Source: Nakaseomyces glabratus (taxonomy: Eukaryota; Ascomycota; Saccharomycetes; Saccharomycetales; Saccharomycetaceae). Taken from it: DNA of 64,000 nucleotides. Below are positions 10,716 to 21,845 of this stretch, piece after piece. The notes below the pieces were generated by a model. The model was not told where the DNA came from. It made no database searches and saw nothing but the letters and a program-made list of their open reading frames with translations. Both the position numbers and the translations under genes were made by a program. The stretch lies in the NCBI RefSeq assembly GCF_010111755.1, contig NC_088962.1, positions 1,364,001 to 1,428,000 of the forward strand, in the 5' to 3' direction. The stretch's first letter is position 1; every line of letters starts with the position of its first letter.

Positions 10716-12764
10716 TTATTTTTTCCCCATTCTTCTCTTCTTACGTTTCATACCGATAGCTTTTTTAACCGCATCGGACAAACCACTTTTACCAGTCTTC
10801 TCGGACTCTTGCTTATCTTTTTCTTCCTTAGCTTTGGTTTCGGTGTCAAATTCATCTCTCTTTCTCTTACGGGAAATTTCACGACTTTGCTTTTCATGAT
10901 GTCTTCTTCTGTTGACAACACCAGCGTTTTCTAATGCAAATTCGACACACAGATGCCTACCCTTAGAAATGTCACCTTGAATTGATTTTTGTTCCTCCTC
11001 TGTCATACCTTCCAATATTTCTTCAGTGGTAACCATATGAGCATTCAACCATCTCAGGCCCATAAGAGCATGCTTGTGATCTTTATATTCAACAAAACCA
11101 TAACCCCTACTTCTTCCAACAGTGGAACCTTTAACTTCCATAATTATTTTAGCTTGCTTGACAACACCATGCTTCTTGTCCTTCTTCTTTTGCTGCTCGA
11201 TTTCTTCTGGGTTCATGAATTTATATTTCTCTTTTGTAGAACGTACAATTTCTTCTTTACTCAAAGGATGCCTTACACCGTTTTGAACCTCTTTGGCAAA
11301 CTCTACTACAGCTTTTCTTGCTAGTGCCTTCAAAGTCTTATCTGTCATAGCTCTTGGCAAATTTCTGATAGCAAGTCTGGTCATAGACAAGAATAATGAT
11401 GGGTTCTTTTTAATTTGTTCGACTCTTTGCTTATATGACTTCTCTCTAATTTCCATGTCTTTTGCAGGTAACAAGGATGCTAATTGAGAACCTTCTGCAA
11501 TTCTACCCTCATTCAACAAGTAGAGATTTCTCTTGTCCTTTTCACCAGTACCCTTACCCAACGCTTCCTTTCTCTTTTCAGCATTCTTTTCAGCAATCCT
11601 GTCAGCATGCTCACGTTCAAGTGTTGGCGTTACTGCCAAAACACGGCCCTCATAAACGTATTCCGGTAATACATCATCACCAATTAACAAAGAAGTAGCA
11701 CCTGTTTGTGGCGAATTGTCAACACAGTACTTGTATGTCTTCTCATCTTTGAAAGCAACAAACGCAGTACCTTTAGCGAGGCCGGTGTTCTTGTCAATGA
11801 CAGGTAAAGCGTATTTAACAGGACCAAACTTACTGAAATGATCAAACAATGACTCCTCTGTAGCATCATAAGGAACATTTCTAACAAAAACAGAAAAGTC
11901 CTCTCTTCTATTCTTTTGTTTTCTTGGCTTTTCCTCTTCTACCTCTTCTTCTTCCTCTACATCTTCGCCATCCTCATCGCCTTCACTATCGGAAACTGAT
12001 ATTTTATCTTCTTTATCGGAGCTGGAATCACTTCCGTCATCCTTTGCTTCGTCATCTTCTTTTTCATATTTAGTCTTGTATTCTTCCCATTTGTTCTTCT
12101 GAACAGCAAAATCAACAGCCACTTTTCTTCCATCAATGGTTAGATTCTTTGTGTCTTCGAGGGCCTTCTTACAGTTGCTGATTTTATTCATTGTTACAAA
12201 TGCAAACCCGCATAGTTTACCATCTCTTTTTCTTGGAATACTAGCATCAACTACAACACCATATTTTCCAAAGATCTTCTTTAATTTGGTTGGGTCTCTA
12301 CAGCTCCATGGCATGTTTCTGATAATCAACTTAGGCTTACCCTTCAATAATGATGACTCATCCTCTTCTCCACCTTCAGTATTTTCATCCCCATAGCTTC
12401 TCTTACTGCTGTTCCTGTCGATTTCCTTTTGTGCAGACTTGTCCTCATTTTTACCTGAACGGTCTCTTCTCCTAGCAATATCAACCTTCAATTGAGCACC
12501 ATCCAACTTAGTCTTTCTAGCCTCTTTCAAAGCTATCTTTGTATCATCCTCAACTGCAAAACTAACAAAACCAAAACCTCTTGATTTCTTGTTAACATCC
12601 TTAACAACCACTGCGTGTCTGATTGGAGCAAAATTTGAAAAGAAATCAGCAAGTTGCTCATCTGTCACACTCTCAGGGATTGATCTCACAAATAATGTCT
12701 TCATGTCAAGACCATTGTCAACAGCGGACTCGCCAACATTCGCTTCTTGTACTCTATCGCTCAT
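10716..12764 (-). CDS. NOP4: Nucleolar 60S assembly factor Nop4
   Basis: A 682-residue nucleolar RNA-binding protein needed for 27S pre-rRNA processing and early 60S assembly. Four RNA-recognition motifs can be read: RRM1 from about residue 22 (KTLFVRSIP), RRM2 from about 144 (PKLIIRNMP), RRM3 from about 289 (FSVFVRNVP) and a divergent RRM4 from about 462 (RLAIRNLPR). A long acidic Asp/Glu/Ser segment separates RRM2 and RRM3. The C-terminus is a Lys/Arg-rich tail ending [12 protein letters not shown], suited to nucleolar retention. Length matches S. cerevisiae Nop4 (685). The promoter carries two PAC boxes and an RRPE-like element, as expected for a ribosome-biogenesis regulon gene. Confidence 0.97.
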   Translation of the reverse strand: MSDRVQEANVGESAVDNGLDMKTLFVRSIPESVTDEQLADFFSNFAPIRHAVVVKDVNKKSRGFGFVSFAVEDDTKIALKEARKTKLDGAQLKVDIARRRDRSGKNEDKSAQKEIDRNSSKRSYGDENTEGGEEDESSLLKGKPKLIIRNMPWSCRDPTKLKKIFGKYGVVVDASIPRKRDGKLCGFAFVTMNKISNCKKALEDTKNLTIDGRKVAVDFAVQKNKWEEYKTKYEKEDDEAKDDGSDSSSDKEDKISVSDSEGDEDGEDVEEEEEVEEEKPRKQKNRREDFSVFVRNVPYDATEESLFDHFSKFGPVKYALPVIDKNTGLAKGTAFVAFKDEKTYKYCVDNSPQTGATSLLIGDDVLPEYVYEGRVLAVTPTLEREHADRIAEKNAEKRKEALGKGTGEKDKRNLYLLNEGRIAEGSQLASLLPAKDMEIREKSYKQRVEQIKKNPSLFLSMTRLAIRNLPRAMTDKTLKALARKAVVEFAKEVQNGVRHPLSKEEIVRSTKEKYKFMNPEEIEQQKKKDKKHGVVKQAKIIMEVKGSTVGRSRGYGFVEYKDHKHALMGLRWLNAHMVTTEEILEGMTEEEQKSIQGDISKGRHLCVEFALENAGVVNRRRHHEKQSREISRKRKRDEFDTETKAKEEKDKQESEKTGKSGLSDAVKKAIGMKRKKRRMGKK

Positions 12765-12942
12765 ACTAATATTTTAATCTTAGCTCCTTCGGTTTCCCAA
12801 CTGTTGGTCTGACCGATTGTATGATAGCTACTTTTGGAAATAGAGAATCAGATTCGAAAACTTTGCTCTGAGCTACCAATATATAAGAGGAAGTTTGGCT
12901 ATATCTTTAAGATATACCCAACACAACCATACTGTAACTCTT

Positions 12943-12952
12943 GCGATGAGCT
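12943..12952 (+). promoter_or_regulatory. PAC box upstream of NOP4
   Basis: A perfect GCGATGAGCT, the PAC element bound by Dot6/Tod6 and typical of ribosome-biogenesis promoters, 179 bases before the NOP4 ATG. Confidence 0.75.
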
Positions 12953-12984
12953 ATTGCTTTTCCTGCTAACATTTTTCCTGCAAG

Positions 12985-12993
12985 AAAAATTTT
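12985..12993. promoter_or_regulatory. RRPE core upstream of NOP4
   Basis: AAAAATTTT preceded by G, matching the core of the rRNA-processing element bound by Stb3. It lies between two PAC boxes, an arrangement characteristic of the ribosome-biogenesis regulon. Confidence 0.65.
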
Positions 12994-12995
12994 AA

Positions 12996-13005
12996 AGCTC
13001 ATCGC
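12996..13005 (-). promoter_or_regulatory. Second, inverted PAC box upstream of NOP4
   Basis: A perfect PAC box on the minus strand (AGCTCATCGC on the plus strand), two bases beyond the RRPE core and facing the first PAC box. The pair forms an inverted repeat 63 bases across. Confidence 0.75.
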
Positions 13006-13168
13006 AACTTAATTTTTTTTCACTCGCACAGAAACACTCGCAGAAGGTATACTAAGTTGATCAGCCCGTACAATAAGAGAGATATTCTAAAAGCTAATAG
13101 TGAAGACAAGCAATATAACATGCATTTTGCAATTCATAGATTGTGTGACTATAATTACCGTGCCATCA

Positions 13169-15589
13169 TTATAAGGTTGCTAGTATTTGATTAGCCAGCG
13201 CCTTAACCTGGGGCTCGTTGGCGGGGATCTTTGCGTATACGTCTTTGAGTCCCATTACATCCTTTTCTCGACCAGCAAGTTCAACCGCAGCTCTGTAGTT
13301 CTTACATTCCAAATATAGGGCCATCTTGTCGGAATACGACACATGAAGGTGTGAGATATATTCTGATGCCTCTAATTTGTGCCCACGCTTTTTGATATAG
13401 TCGAATATGTACTGGTAACTGATTGCAGGTCTTATCCCTGTCATAAAGGAGGATAACTCCTCGAACCTCTTCTGTTTCACTAGAACCTTTAATGTTGTGA
13501 TGTGGAAATTTCTTTCAGGGATATCAAATTTTTTCACAAGATCTTTAGCAACACGGTCTTGTTTTAATTCTATCAACTTGGCTAAGACGTCATTCAAGGG
13601 TTCTCTCTCAAAGTTAGTCCCCAATTTATTGTTAATCTCAGTCATATATTGATTTCTTTTCACTTCACGTTGTATCAATGATATATCTTGTTTCAGATGT
13701 TCTGTTTTGTGTGGTATTGTGTTATAAAGTTCAAGGATCTGAGGTTGTATCGACTGCAGAGAAAGATTTTTATTAACTGATCGCCTTAAAACATGCGCCA
13801 AATCCTTATACTCATCAATTTGTCTGAAATAGTCATACAGAAATTCATAGTTGTCTTGCTCATAGTAAGGAAATAACTGAGTATCTCTCATCTCTAAAAT
13901 CAAAAGTTTAGTAAATTGAGATGCTGGCAACTTATCTTTTAATTCAAGCAATAGTGAGATTGTTAACGCACAAGAACCTTCATGAAGACATTCCTGTACT
14001 GCAATGTTGTAATCTTCTAATTTCATTAACATTGCCACTTTGGTAGGTGTTAATTTCTCCATTTTGCACAACTCCCGCGCCAACTTAAACCTACCTTCCG
14101 AATAGGAATACCCGGCAATTGTTGCCATTGGGACATTGTTCTTGGTATTCAGGACACTTAGTTGTTTGTTAATAATATCCAGTATTTTAATATCTTCCAA
14201 ATCTGATGATACTCTTATTTTCACGATGCACCACTGGACAAATACCTTAGGTTTTAAATCAGGTCTATTAGCTAGCTCTAAGAGTTTGATAGACTCATAG
14301 TATTTACCCATTTTCAACAACATATCCAGAATACCTTCAATCTTATAATAGTCGTACTCATCATTGGTTATGAAGAAGTCAATCGAGTTTAGAAAGTTTA
14401 AGATCTTCAATTTATTGCAAATACTAACGAAGAAACTAGAGTCAAATGACTTGTAGGGGAGCGATTCCTTTCCAAATGATGCAGCTCCGAGAAGTTGCTT
14501 TTGTACTTTAACATCCGATTCTTCCAAGGATGCTGTTAGACAATCCACCACTGCTGTTGATAAATCTATACTTCTCAGGTTTTCGATAGCCTTAGGTAAG
14601 TTTGTTTCCAGCTCTTTGAAAGCATCAAGGAGTAAAGCACCAGCAGTCACTGAACCAATCTTAAATATACTAGAGGTACTCTCCTTCACCTGAGTAACGA
14701 AGCTGAGCTGGTTAGTGGTCACAACCAAGATTCCATCCAAAAATATTTCTAATAGTACTATTCCATAGGGGTACCAGAAACTGACATATTGTGATTGACT
14801 GTTATATAAGAAAAGTTCGTCTTCATATAGTACTGAAAGATTTCCTTCGAAGTCCCACTTAATATCCCGAGGCGCCTTCTGTAGAGTGATATTCCTATTG
14901 AGATCATCTCCTTTCAAGGAATAAAAATCAAGCCTGTCTCCTTTCCCATTATATAGACATAATTGGCCGTTATATGACAAATATAATCTGTGATAATGAC
15001 ATCCTGCTATAATTTTCTTGAAGTGATGGCTCCTAAGATCAAACCTCCAAACGGAATCCAAATCCAAGATAACCACATCCCCATTCTTACAATCCCAACC
15101 ATCTTTTACAAGTATCTCATAGTTTTCAGTGTTCTTATGCAATAAGACCAGCTTATTATCAATTAATTGGTAAATATCTTTTGAGTTTCGAAGGATAAGC
15201 ACACCAGACTTGTAATCCCATATTGTGTCATCAACATCAACCACTAAAGGAACCGAAATCTTATCAGATACATTCCAGTCCTTTAAAATCTCAACACCAT
15301 TTGTATAAACAAGAACCAGGTCTTCATCTTCAGTAAAGGCGAGCTTTACTAGCTTCCCAAACTTCTGATCTATTGCCGTCTTGGTAATGAAATGCCCTGT
15401 TCTGTCAAATACGTGTACGGAATTATCAACCTCGATAGCAAAAAGAGACAAACATGTTGCTGAGCAGCTCATTTCCAATGTATCATCCCCACTGCTGTTA
15501 TTACCCCCGAACCAGTTCAGCTGGCATACCTCCTTGCTCCGCCAAAACTTATCGCCCAACTTCTCCCAATGCAGACTGGGGCTCGCCAT
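13169..15589 (-). CDS. VPS16: HOPS/CORVET core subunit Vps16
   Basis: An 806-residue core subunit shared by the HOPS and CORVET tethering complexes, which drive endosome and vacuole fusion; it pairs with Vps33. The N-terminal half (about 1-330, starting SLHWEKLGDKFWRSKEVCQL) is the beta-propeller. The C-terminal half (about 400-806) is a helical solenoid, with stretches such as RFKLARELCKMEKLTPTK and the conserved Vps16 C-terminal region around LVKKFDIPERNFH. Length agrees with S. cerevisiae Vps16 (798). There is no signal peptide or membrane span, as expected for a peripheral complex. It shares an upstream region with ELC1, which is divergent. Confidence 0.95.
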   Translation of the reverse strand: MASPSLHWEKLGDKFWRSKEVCQLNWFGGNNSSGDDTLEMSCSATCLSLFAIEVDNSVHVFDRTGHFITKTAIDQKFGKLVKLAFTEDEDLVLVYTNGVEILKDWNVSDKISVPLVVDVDDTIWDYKSGVLILRNSKDIYQLIDNKLVLLHKNTENYEILVKDGWDCKNGDVVILDLDSVWRFDLRSHHFKKIIAGCHYHRLYLSYNGQLCLYNGKGDRLDFYSLKGDDLNRNITLQKAPRDIKWDFEGNLSVLYEDELFLYNSQSQYVSFWYPYGIVLLEIFLDGILVVTTNQLSFVTQVKESTSSIFKIGSVTAGALLLDAFKELETNLPKAIENLRSIDLSTAVVDCLTASLEESDVKVQKQLLGAASFGKESLPYKSFDSSFFVSICNKLKILNFLNSIDFFITNDEYDYYKIEGILDMLLKMGKYYESIKLLELANRPDLKPKVFVQWCIVKIRVSSDLEDIKILDIINKQLSVLNTKNNVPMATIAGYSYSEGRFKLARELCKMEKLTPTKVAMLMKLEDYNIAVQECLHEGSCALTISLLLELKDKLPASQFTKLLILEMRDTQLFPYYEQDNYEFLYDYFRQIDEYKDLAHVLRRSVNKNLSLQSIQPQILELYNTIPHKTEHLKQDISLIQREVKRNQYMTEINNKLGTNFEREPLNDVLAKLIELKQDRVAKDLVKKFDIPERNFHITTLKVLVKQKRFEELSSFMTGIRPAISYQYIFDYIKKRGHKLEASEYISHLHVSYSDKMALYLECKNYRAAVELAGREKDVMGLKDVYAKIPANEPQVKALANQILATL

Positions 15590-15758
15590 ACTTGCAATCC
15601 TTAAAAATTATAGTTCCTATAAGCCCTGTAGAGATCACTGCCAATTCTTATTATGGATTGATATCTCAATTCCCTTGTAAGACCTGTTTCTCTATTGCTT
15701 TTATTCCTCCCAATACATTAGCTTCGCAAGCCTTTAAATTCCAAGAAAGTGACAACAG

Positions 15759-15768
15759 GCGATGAGCT
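15759..15768 (+). promoter_or_regulatory. PAC box in the VPS16-ELC1 divergent promoter
   Basis: A perfect GCGATGAGCT, 88 bases before the ELC1 ATG and 170 bases before the VPS16 ATG. Neither gene is a known ribosome-biogenesis gene, so the site is unexpected. Confidence 0.6.
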
Positions 15769-15855
15769 TGAAATTACTTATAAGCAGTCCAGTCGAGCAG
15801 TTCTACTGGGAGAGTCAGAATACAACGAGCGATATTCAATATTATATGGGCTAAA

Positions 15856-16149
15856 ATGACTGCAGTTGTGCTAGTATCGAAGGATGGAGGAGAGTTCAGT
15901 ATTGGAAGGGAAGCGGCGTTGGTATCGCCGACGCTGAAGTCGATGCTGGAAGGCCCATTCAAGGAGAAAGATGGTCACATTGATCTTCCCGAGATGAGTT
16001 CGGATGTGGTGCAGAAAGTCATTGAGTACCTGGAGTATAAGCTGAAATACCAGGATGCGGACCCACAGAAGGAGGATGTACCTGAATTCGATGTCCCTAC
16101 GGAGATGTCCCTGGAATTGTTGCTGGCAGCAGATTACCTAGGTATATAA
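15856..16149 (+). CDS. ELC1: Elongin C homologue
   Basis: A 97-residue protein of the Skp1/elongin C fold. In yeast it forms a ubiquitin-ligase module with Ela1 and Cul3 that removes stalled RNA polymerase II, and it also works with Rad7. Recognisable features are the N-terminal strand VVLVSKDGGEFSIGREAALVSPTLKSML and the BTB-type core leading to VVQKVIEYLEYKLKYQ. The C-terminus is the helix LELLLAADYLGI, which contacts SOCS/BC boxes. Length is within two residues of S. cerevisiae Elc1 (99). Its position between VPS16 and SGF11 matches YPL046C. The first ATG is used. Confidence 0.96.
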   Translation: MTAVVLVSKDGGEFSIGREAALVSPTLKSMLEGPFKEKDGHIDLPEMSSDVVQKVIEYLEYKLKYQDADPQKEDVPEFDVPTEMSLELLLAADYLGI

Positions 16150-16565
16150 CGAAATGCATTTCATTGTGCTCTAAAGTATCAATATAGAGGGCACATTGGC
16201 CTTTTTACATAGACTTTATACTAATTAATATCTTTACGAGTTTTGAGTCCTATCAAACATGTATGCAAACAGCTGCATGGGGAATTATAACCTTTGGCAG
16301 AGTTCTCAATACAAGACACAAGCCCTATACTTCCCAAAAGAATAATCCTAAATGAGTTCGATATGATCAGCTAACTCATTATGATGGGCTACACCCGTTT
16401 GGGGGTTAATATATAGCCGACATGGTGGAAGACATAAGGGCCAGAACTTTCCATGACTAATTCTGACACACAGTTCCAAACCAACAATTACTAGTATTAA
16501 CACATAATAATCTATAACTTTTATAGTTTGGATAATATCATTTCTGGGGGGTCTGTGACATTATT
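16150..16565. other. Convergent ELC1-SGF11 intergenic region
   Basis: Both neighbours end here. The sequence is AT-rich and I see no gene or notable structure. Confidence 0.4.
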
Positions 16566-16868
16566 TCAGCGTCTGCTTCCTCTGGTCAAGCACCTCTGCA
16601 GATGTGCTGCAAATCTGTTACCAGAGACTTCACGTCCACAGTTCTCACAATAGAAATACTGTGAGCTGTCCTGCTGCTTTGGATTACCATGTATATCCAA
16701 CTGGCTGTTGGGATCATAGTGGTACTGCTTATAAGAACCGTACCGGCTTCGCAGCAGCTTTTCCCTAGCGGTCTCTTTACTCACTATGCTATGTATCATA
16801 GATGTAACCAGGTTATTGTATATCCCATCAGTAACGGACTGTATAGTCTCGTGTTGCTCAGTCATCAT
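16566..16868 (-). CDS. SGF11: SAGA deubiquitinase-module subunit Sgf11
   Basis: The small SAGA subunit that, with Ubp8, Sus1 and Sgf73, removes ubiquitin from histone H2B. It has an N-terminal helix (about residues 5-40) that packs along Sus1 and a C-terminal zinc finger with ligands C74, C77, H89 and C93 (CENCGRE, then HLQRC). A basic tail RGSRR touches the nucleosome. The upstream frame stays open to a GTG, but the first ATG is at 16868, giving 100 residues. The ATG immediately after it would align exactly with the 99-residue S. cerevisiae protein. Position between ELC1 and CAM1 matches YPL047W. A PAC box lies upstream. Confidence 0.95.
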   Translation of the reverse strand: MMTEQHETIQSVTDGIYNNLVTSMIHSIVSKETAREKLLRSRYGSYKQYHYDPNSQLDIHGNPKQQDSSQYFYCENCGREVSGNRFAAHLQRCLTRGSRR

Positions 16869-17339
16869 GCCAGTAATTGAGTCGCTAAAGTCGCTAGGTA
16901 TGTATAATATTTTCACTGGAGGATGCTTGCAAAATTAATGATGCTCACAAAATTAAGCTTAAAGAGGTGCAGTGGTTCACAGATAATTTAGCAACCAATA
17001 AATATAATAATATGATTCTGATTTTATATTACTACTGCATGAACAACAAGCAGATCAATACCAACTGAATCACTGATTTTTTGCACTTTTTTTGCCAAAA
17101 TGCGATGAGCTCGAGACTAAAACCTGGATGAATACGCAAGAATGCGATTCTAGTGGTTTTTGAGACTGAATATCTGTCCAACCTAGTTGAAAACAAAGAC
17201 AATTATATCATTTTTTTATGTAGTACTTAAGGATGCAACTCAAGATTCCTATTTCTATACTATATCAAGATGGAAGTTGGGTTTATATCAGCCCAGGAGA
17301 TGTCTAGAAAAAAAGAGTCTGACACTAAGGACATGCAGC
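16869..17339. other. SGF11 upstream and CAM1 downstream region
   Basis: This holds the SGF11 promoter (to the left) and the CAM1 3-prime end. Besides a PAC box there are T-rich tracts near 17081-17095. No gene is seen. Confidence 0.4.
17102..17111 (+). promoter_or_regulatory. PAC box upstream of SGF11
   Basis: A perfect GCGATGAGCT, 234 bases before the SGF11 ATG and downstream of CAM1. SGF11 is not a classical ribosome-biogenesis gene. Confidence 0.55.
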
Positions 17340-18566
17340 TTATTTCAAGACCTTACCATCAGCGATCTCCTTAGATTCACCGTTGACAACAACTGGCTTG
17401 TCCCAAGCCCACATGTTGTTGACGAATTCCTTGTCTTCTTCCTTAGTTGGGTCCAACTTGGTGTATTCGTAGGATTCCCAGTCTGGGGCGACGTCGAAGG
17501 CTGGGACGTGGTCTTGACCTCTGACCATAACGGCACCAACGATACCGTTGTTGTTGTTTTCACCATAGACAACTAAACAACCAAACATGTACTTAGTGGA
17601 AGCGGACAATCTGTTGAAGAAACCACCGACCAAGTTGTTGGACATGAAAGTCATGGTTAACTCGTCGTTGTACTTGTAACCGACCTTCCACAAGGAGTAT
17701 TCCTCTGGGTTGTAGTGTTCCCAGAACCATGGCAAAGCGACTGGTCTGGTGTCTTCGTTAGAGTACTTTCTCTTCCATTCATCTAGAACAAAAGTGGATC
17801 TACCAAGAGCTTCCAATGGATGCTTTGGCTTCTTTTCCTGTTGTGGAGCTTCAGCAGCTGGCTTTTCAGCTGGCTTATCAGCCTTCTTCTCAGCCTTCTT
17901 AGGCTTCTTGGACTCAGTCTTTGGTGGTTCGACTTGCTTGTCGATGAACTTGAAGTCCTTGTACTCTTCCTTCATGATGTCAGTGCTTCTGACGTGGTTG
18001 AACCATCTGACGATGGCTGGGTGCTCAGCTCTCCATTGCTTACCGAACAAGTAGTCGAAACCTCTGGTGAAGATAGCGCAGCAAACCAAGTCAGCTAGAG
18101 ACAAGTTCTCGGAGGCCAAGAAAGTGTAGTGGGTCAATCTCTCCTCGAACAAGGAGACAATTTGCTCGACCTTGACCAAAGCAGCATCGACAACACGCTT
18201 GTTGTATGGGACGTTACCGATCAATGGGAAGAAAGCCTCGGCCATCTGCATGATCAAGTCACTGTTGGCTAGGGACTCCCATCTGATGACTTGGGCTTGC
18301 TCCTCCAAAGTGGCACCCAACATTTGCTGCTTGAACTTCTCGTCAGAGGACAAGTTGATCAAGTAGTAGTTGATGGCCATGGCCTCGGTCAACTTAAAGT
18401 TCTTGCCGGCGAAGGCAGGAACCTTCTTCCATGGGAAGTCACGGGCAAACCTCTCCTCTTCCTGGGCAGGGTCCAGAATATCGATGTCAAGCTTCAAGTG
18501 GCGAATCAAGGCCCTTGGGACCATGGTTCTGACACGGGCATTAGCATACAGAGCACCTTGAGACAT
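17340..18566 (-). CDS. CAM1: Translation elongation factor eEF1B gamma
   Basis: The 408-residue gamma subunit of the eEF1B guanine-exchange complex that recycles eEF1A. Residues 1-80 form a thioredoxin-like fold and about 90-205 the helical half of a glutathione-transferase-like domain. A Lys/Ala/Pro-rich linker (about 215-250) leads to the conserved eEF1-gamma C-terminal domain (about 250-408), which includes DTRPVALPWFWEHYNPEEYS. Codon use is strongly biased to the abundant-protein set. In S. cerevisiae CAM1 and TEF4 are duplicates; the neighbours SGF11 and DIG1 fit CAM1 (YPL048W). A CGATG microsatellite lies about 135 bases upstream of the ATG. Confidence 0.96.
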   Translation of the reverse strand: MSQGALYANARVRTMVPRALIRHLKLDIDILDPAQEEERFARDFPWKKVPAFAGKNFKLTEAMAINYYLINLSSDEKFKQQMLGATLEEQAQVIRWESLANSDLIMQMAEAFFPLIGNVPYNKRVVDAALVKVEQIVSLFEERLTHYTFLASENLSLADLVCCAIFTRGFDYLFGKQWRAEHPAIVRWFNHVRSTDIMKEEYKDFKFIDKQVEPPKTESKKPKKAEKKADKPAEKPAAEAPQQEKKPKHPLEALGRSTFVLDEWKRKYSNEDTRPVALPWFWEHYNPEEYSLWKVGYKYNDELTMTFMSNNLVGGFFNRLSASTKYMFGCLVVYGENNNNGIVGAVMVRGQDHVPAFDVAPDWESYEYTKLDPTKEEDKEFVNNMWAWDKPVVVNGESKEIADGKVLK

Positions 18567-19067
18567 TGTTTACAGACAATTGAGTTGTTGCTTTCACCTT
18601 TATCGTTTGCATTCCAGAAAGTCCTGAAATACAATGAAAACTTTTCAAAATCGAGTTCTTCAAGGACTTCTTATCCGGAGCGAAAAGTGAAAAATTACTG
18701 CGATGCGATGCGATGCGATGCGATGCGATGCGATGATCCTGGGATATAAAATGGCAAGTTGGGAAACAATGGAGGGACACGACCTCCGTTTTGTCCCTCT
18801 GTCCACTGGTTGCTGATGGCAATGCTCCATTCTGGTTATATCCGTTGTCTCAGGACGAAACTTTAAAGTTTTGGGATCATTTTTTTTTGGGAGATGGACC
18901 TCAACTCGTGGTTCTGCTTCAGGTAAAGCTTATCAAGGAGTCTTTGGTTGCGGACAAATGGCAGGCCGGGGACTATATATATCTGTGCTGTTGCCGAGGT
19001 TAGTGGGGAGGGTTGCAGAAACCTGGCTTGCGATTTCATGTGAGCGATAATATCAGAATAGGACTAG
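18567..19067. promoter_or_regulatory. Divergent CAM1-DIG1 promoter region
   Basis: About 500 bases between two divergent starts. It holds a tandem CGATG repeat (18701-18735) and a TATAAAA at 18745-18751. A TATATATAT stretch lies near 18974, about 95 bases before the DIG1 ATG. I do not see a clear pheromone response element (TGAAACA) upstream of DIG1. Confidence 0.5.
18701..18735. repeat. CGATG tandem repeat, seven copies
   Basis: Seven exact head-to-tail copies of CGATG, flanked by TG on the left and ATCC on the right. The repeated unit reproduces GCGATG, the first six bases of the PAC box, without ever completing GCGATGAG. It lies about 135-170 bases before the CAM1 ATG. Confidence 0.95.
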
Positions 19068-19865
19068 ATGCCGGTGAAAGTGAAAGTGAAACGAGAACGA
19101 GTGGACGAGTCATTGAAGCGGAAGAGACCGCCTCCGTTGGAGTTCAAGCGAAAGCGCAACGTTGTGGTGAGGTATGTGGGGCCGACGGTGCGCAGGATCC
19201 CGCTGTTTGTCCCGCAGTATGTGCCCACGCCGATGTACTTCTTGCCGCAGCCTTACCAGGTGGAGCATCGAGGCAAGAACAAGATCGTCGATATAATGAG
19301 TCCCATCACGCATGGCGTCGCGGAGGGAGTCACTGTCGCGGAGGAAGACTCGCAAGACGACTGCGAAGATGATCACAGCATCGAGGAAAGAGACGAGGAC
19401 AAGGTTGATGGTGAAGCAGAAGCAGAAGCAGTAGCAGTATCAGAAGCAGAAGGTGAAGCAGAAGCTGGGCCTGAAATCCCAAGTGGAGCTGGAGATGATA
19501 CCTGTACTGGGGGTCAGGGGACACTCGAGAACCATCACATCACCAGTCAGGAGACCAACCAGGATATCGAGTATAAGGCGGACCAGGAAGAAGGTGAGAA
19601 GACGTGTGTAGAGGCCAACTGCGACGGTGACAAGAAGTGCGAAGAGGACGACGACCACTCGCACCTGGCGATCGAGGACGGCGCGATCCCCACGCCTAAC
19701 ATCACGAGGGATGTCCAGGGAGCCTTCACAAAGGATGTTCAAGGAGCCATTACCATCAACAACCACAGCTACGAATTCCAGTTCCCTTCCCGCACCGCAG
19801 ACACCGACAGGAAGCTGTTCCTCAGCATCTGCAACAAGATATGGTCCGAGAGACCTACCAAATAG
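19068..19865 (+). CDS. DIG1: Dig1/Dig2-like regulator of Ste12
   Basis: A 265-residue protein matching Dig1/Dig2, repressors of the mating and filamentation factor Ste12 that are controlled by the MAP kinases Fus3 and Kss1. The two conserved ends are recognisable. Near the N-terminus is SLKRKRPPPLEFKRKRNVVVRYVG, here described only as a KRKR-PPP motif followed by a VVVRYVG strand. The C-terminus carries YEFQFPS through RKLFLSICNKIW, the short globular ending of the family. The middle is very acidic, with a Glu-Ala repeat encoded by GAAGCA-type units (19417-19470). It is much shorter than S. cerevisiae Dig1 (452). Position between CAM1 and MNN9 matches YPL049C. The name rests on synteny plus these two ends. 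Confidence 0.85.
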   Translation: MPVKVKVKRERVDESLKRKRPPPLEFKRKRNVVVRYVGPTVRRIPLFVPQYVPTPMYFLPQPYQVEHRGKNKIVDIMSPITHGVAEGVTVAEEDSQDDCEDDHSIEERDEDKVDGEAEAEAVAVSEAEGEAEAGPEIPSGAGDDTCTGGQGTLENHHITSQETNQDIEYKADQEEGEKTCVEANCDGDKKCEEDDDHSHLAIEDGAIPTPNITRDVQGAFTKDVQGAITINNHSYEFQFPSRTADTDRKLFLSICNKIWSERPTK

Positions 19866-21532
<1,667 letters not shown>

Positions 21533-21845
21533 ATGTCTCCCAATCAATTGTTTTTGAAGCCCTGACCATTTGATGGAAACATGTGGTTGCCCTAATGTAA
21601 GTGTATCATATCCAATTCTATAGAAATATAAACTCATAAATTCCTATACCTATTATACATTACAAATATCAGAATATAATGTCCTTTTCATCATATTTAT
21701 TAATTATTACACTATCACAGATCATGGTACTAGTTCCTCTCACATTGTAATTATTACCATGAGCATTAATTTTTCAAAAATCTGCATTTGTTAGAGTCCT
21801 TCCAGAAAAAAGAATACCAAGAAATAGCATTTCCCATAAGTTTGA
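21533..21845. other. Convergent MNN9-ARL3 intergenic region
   Basis: Very AT-rich, holding the two 3-prime ends. No gene or structure is supported. Confidence 0.4.

Larger units (their letters stand above)
12765..13168. promoter_or_regulatory. NOP4 promoter region
   Basis: The region upstream of NOP4 and downstream of the VPS16 stop; both genes are on the minus strand. It contains two opposed PAC boxes flanking an RRPE-like core, listed separately. S. cerevisiae has only a dubious frame (YPL044C) at this position, and no counterpart is seen here. Confidence 0.6.
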
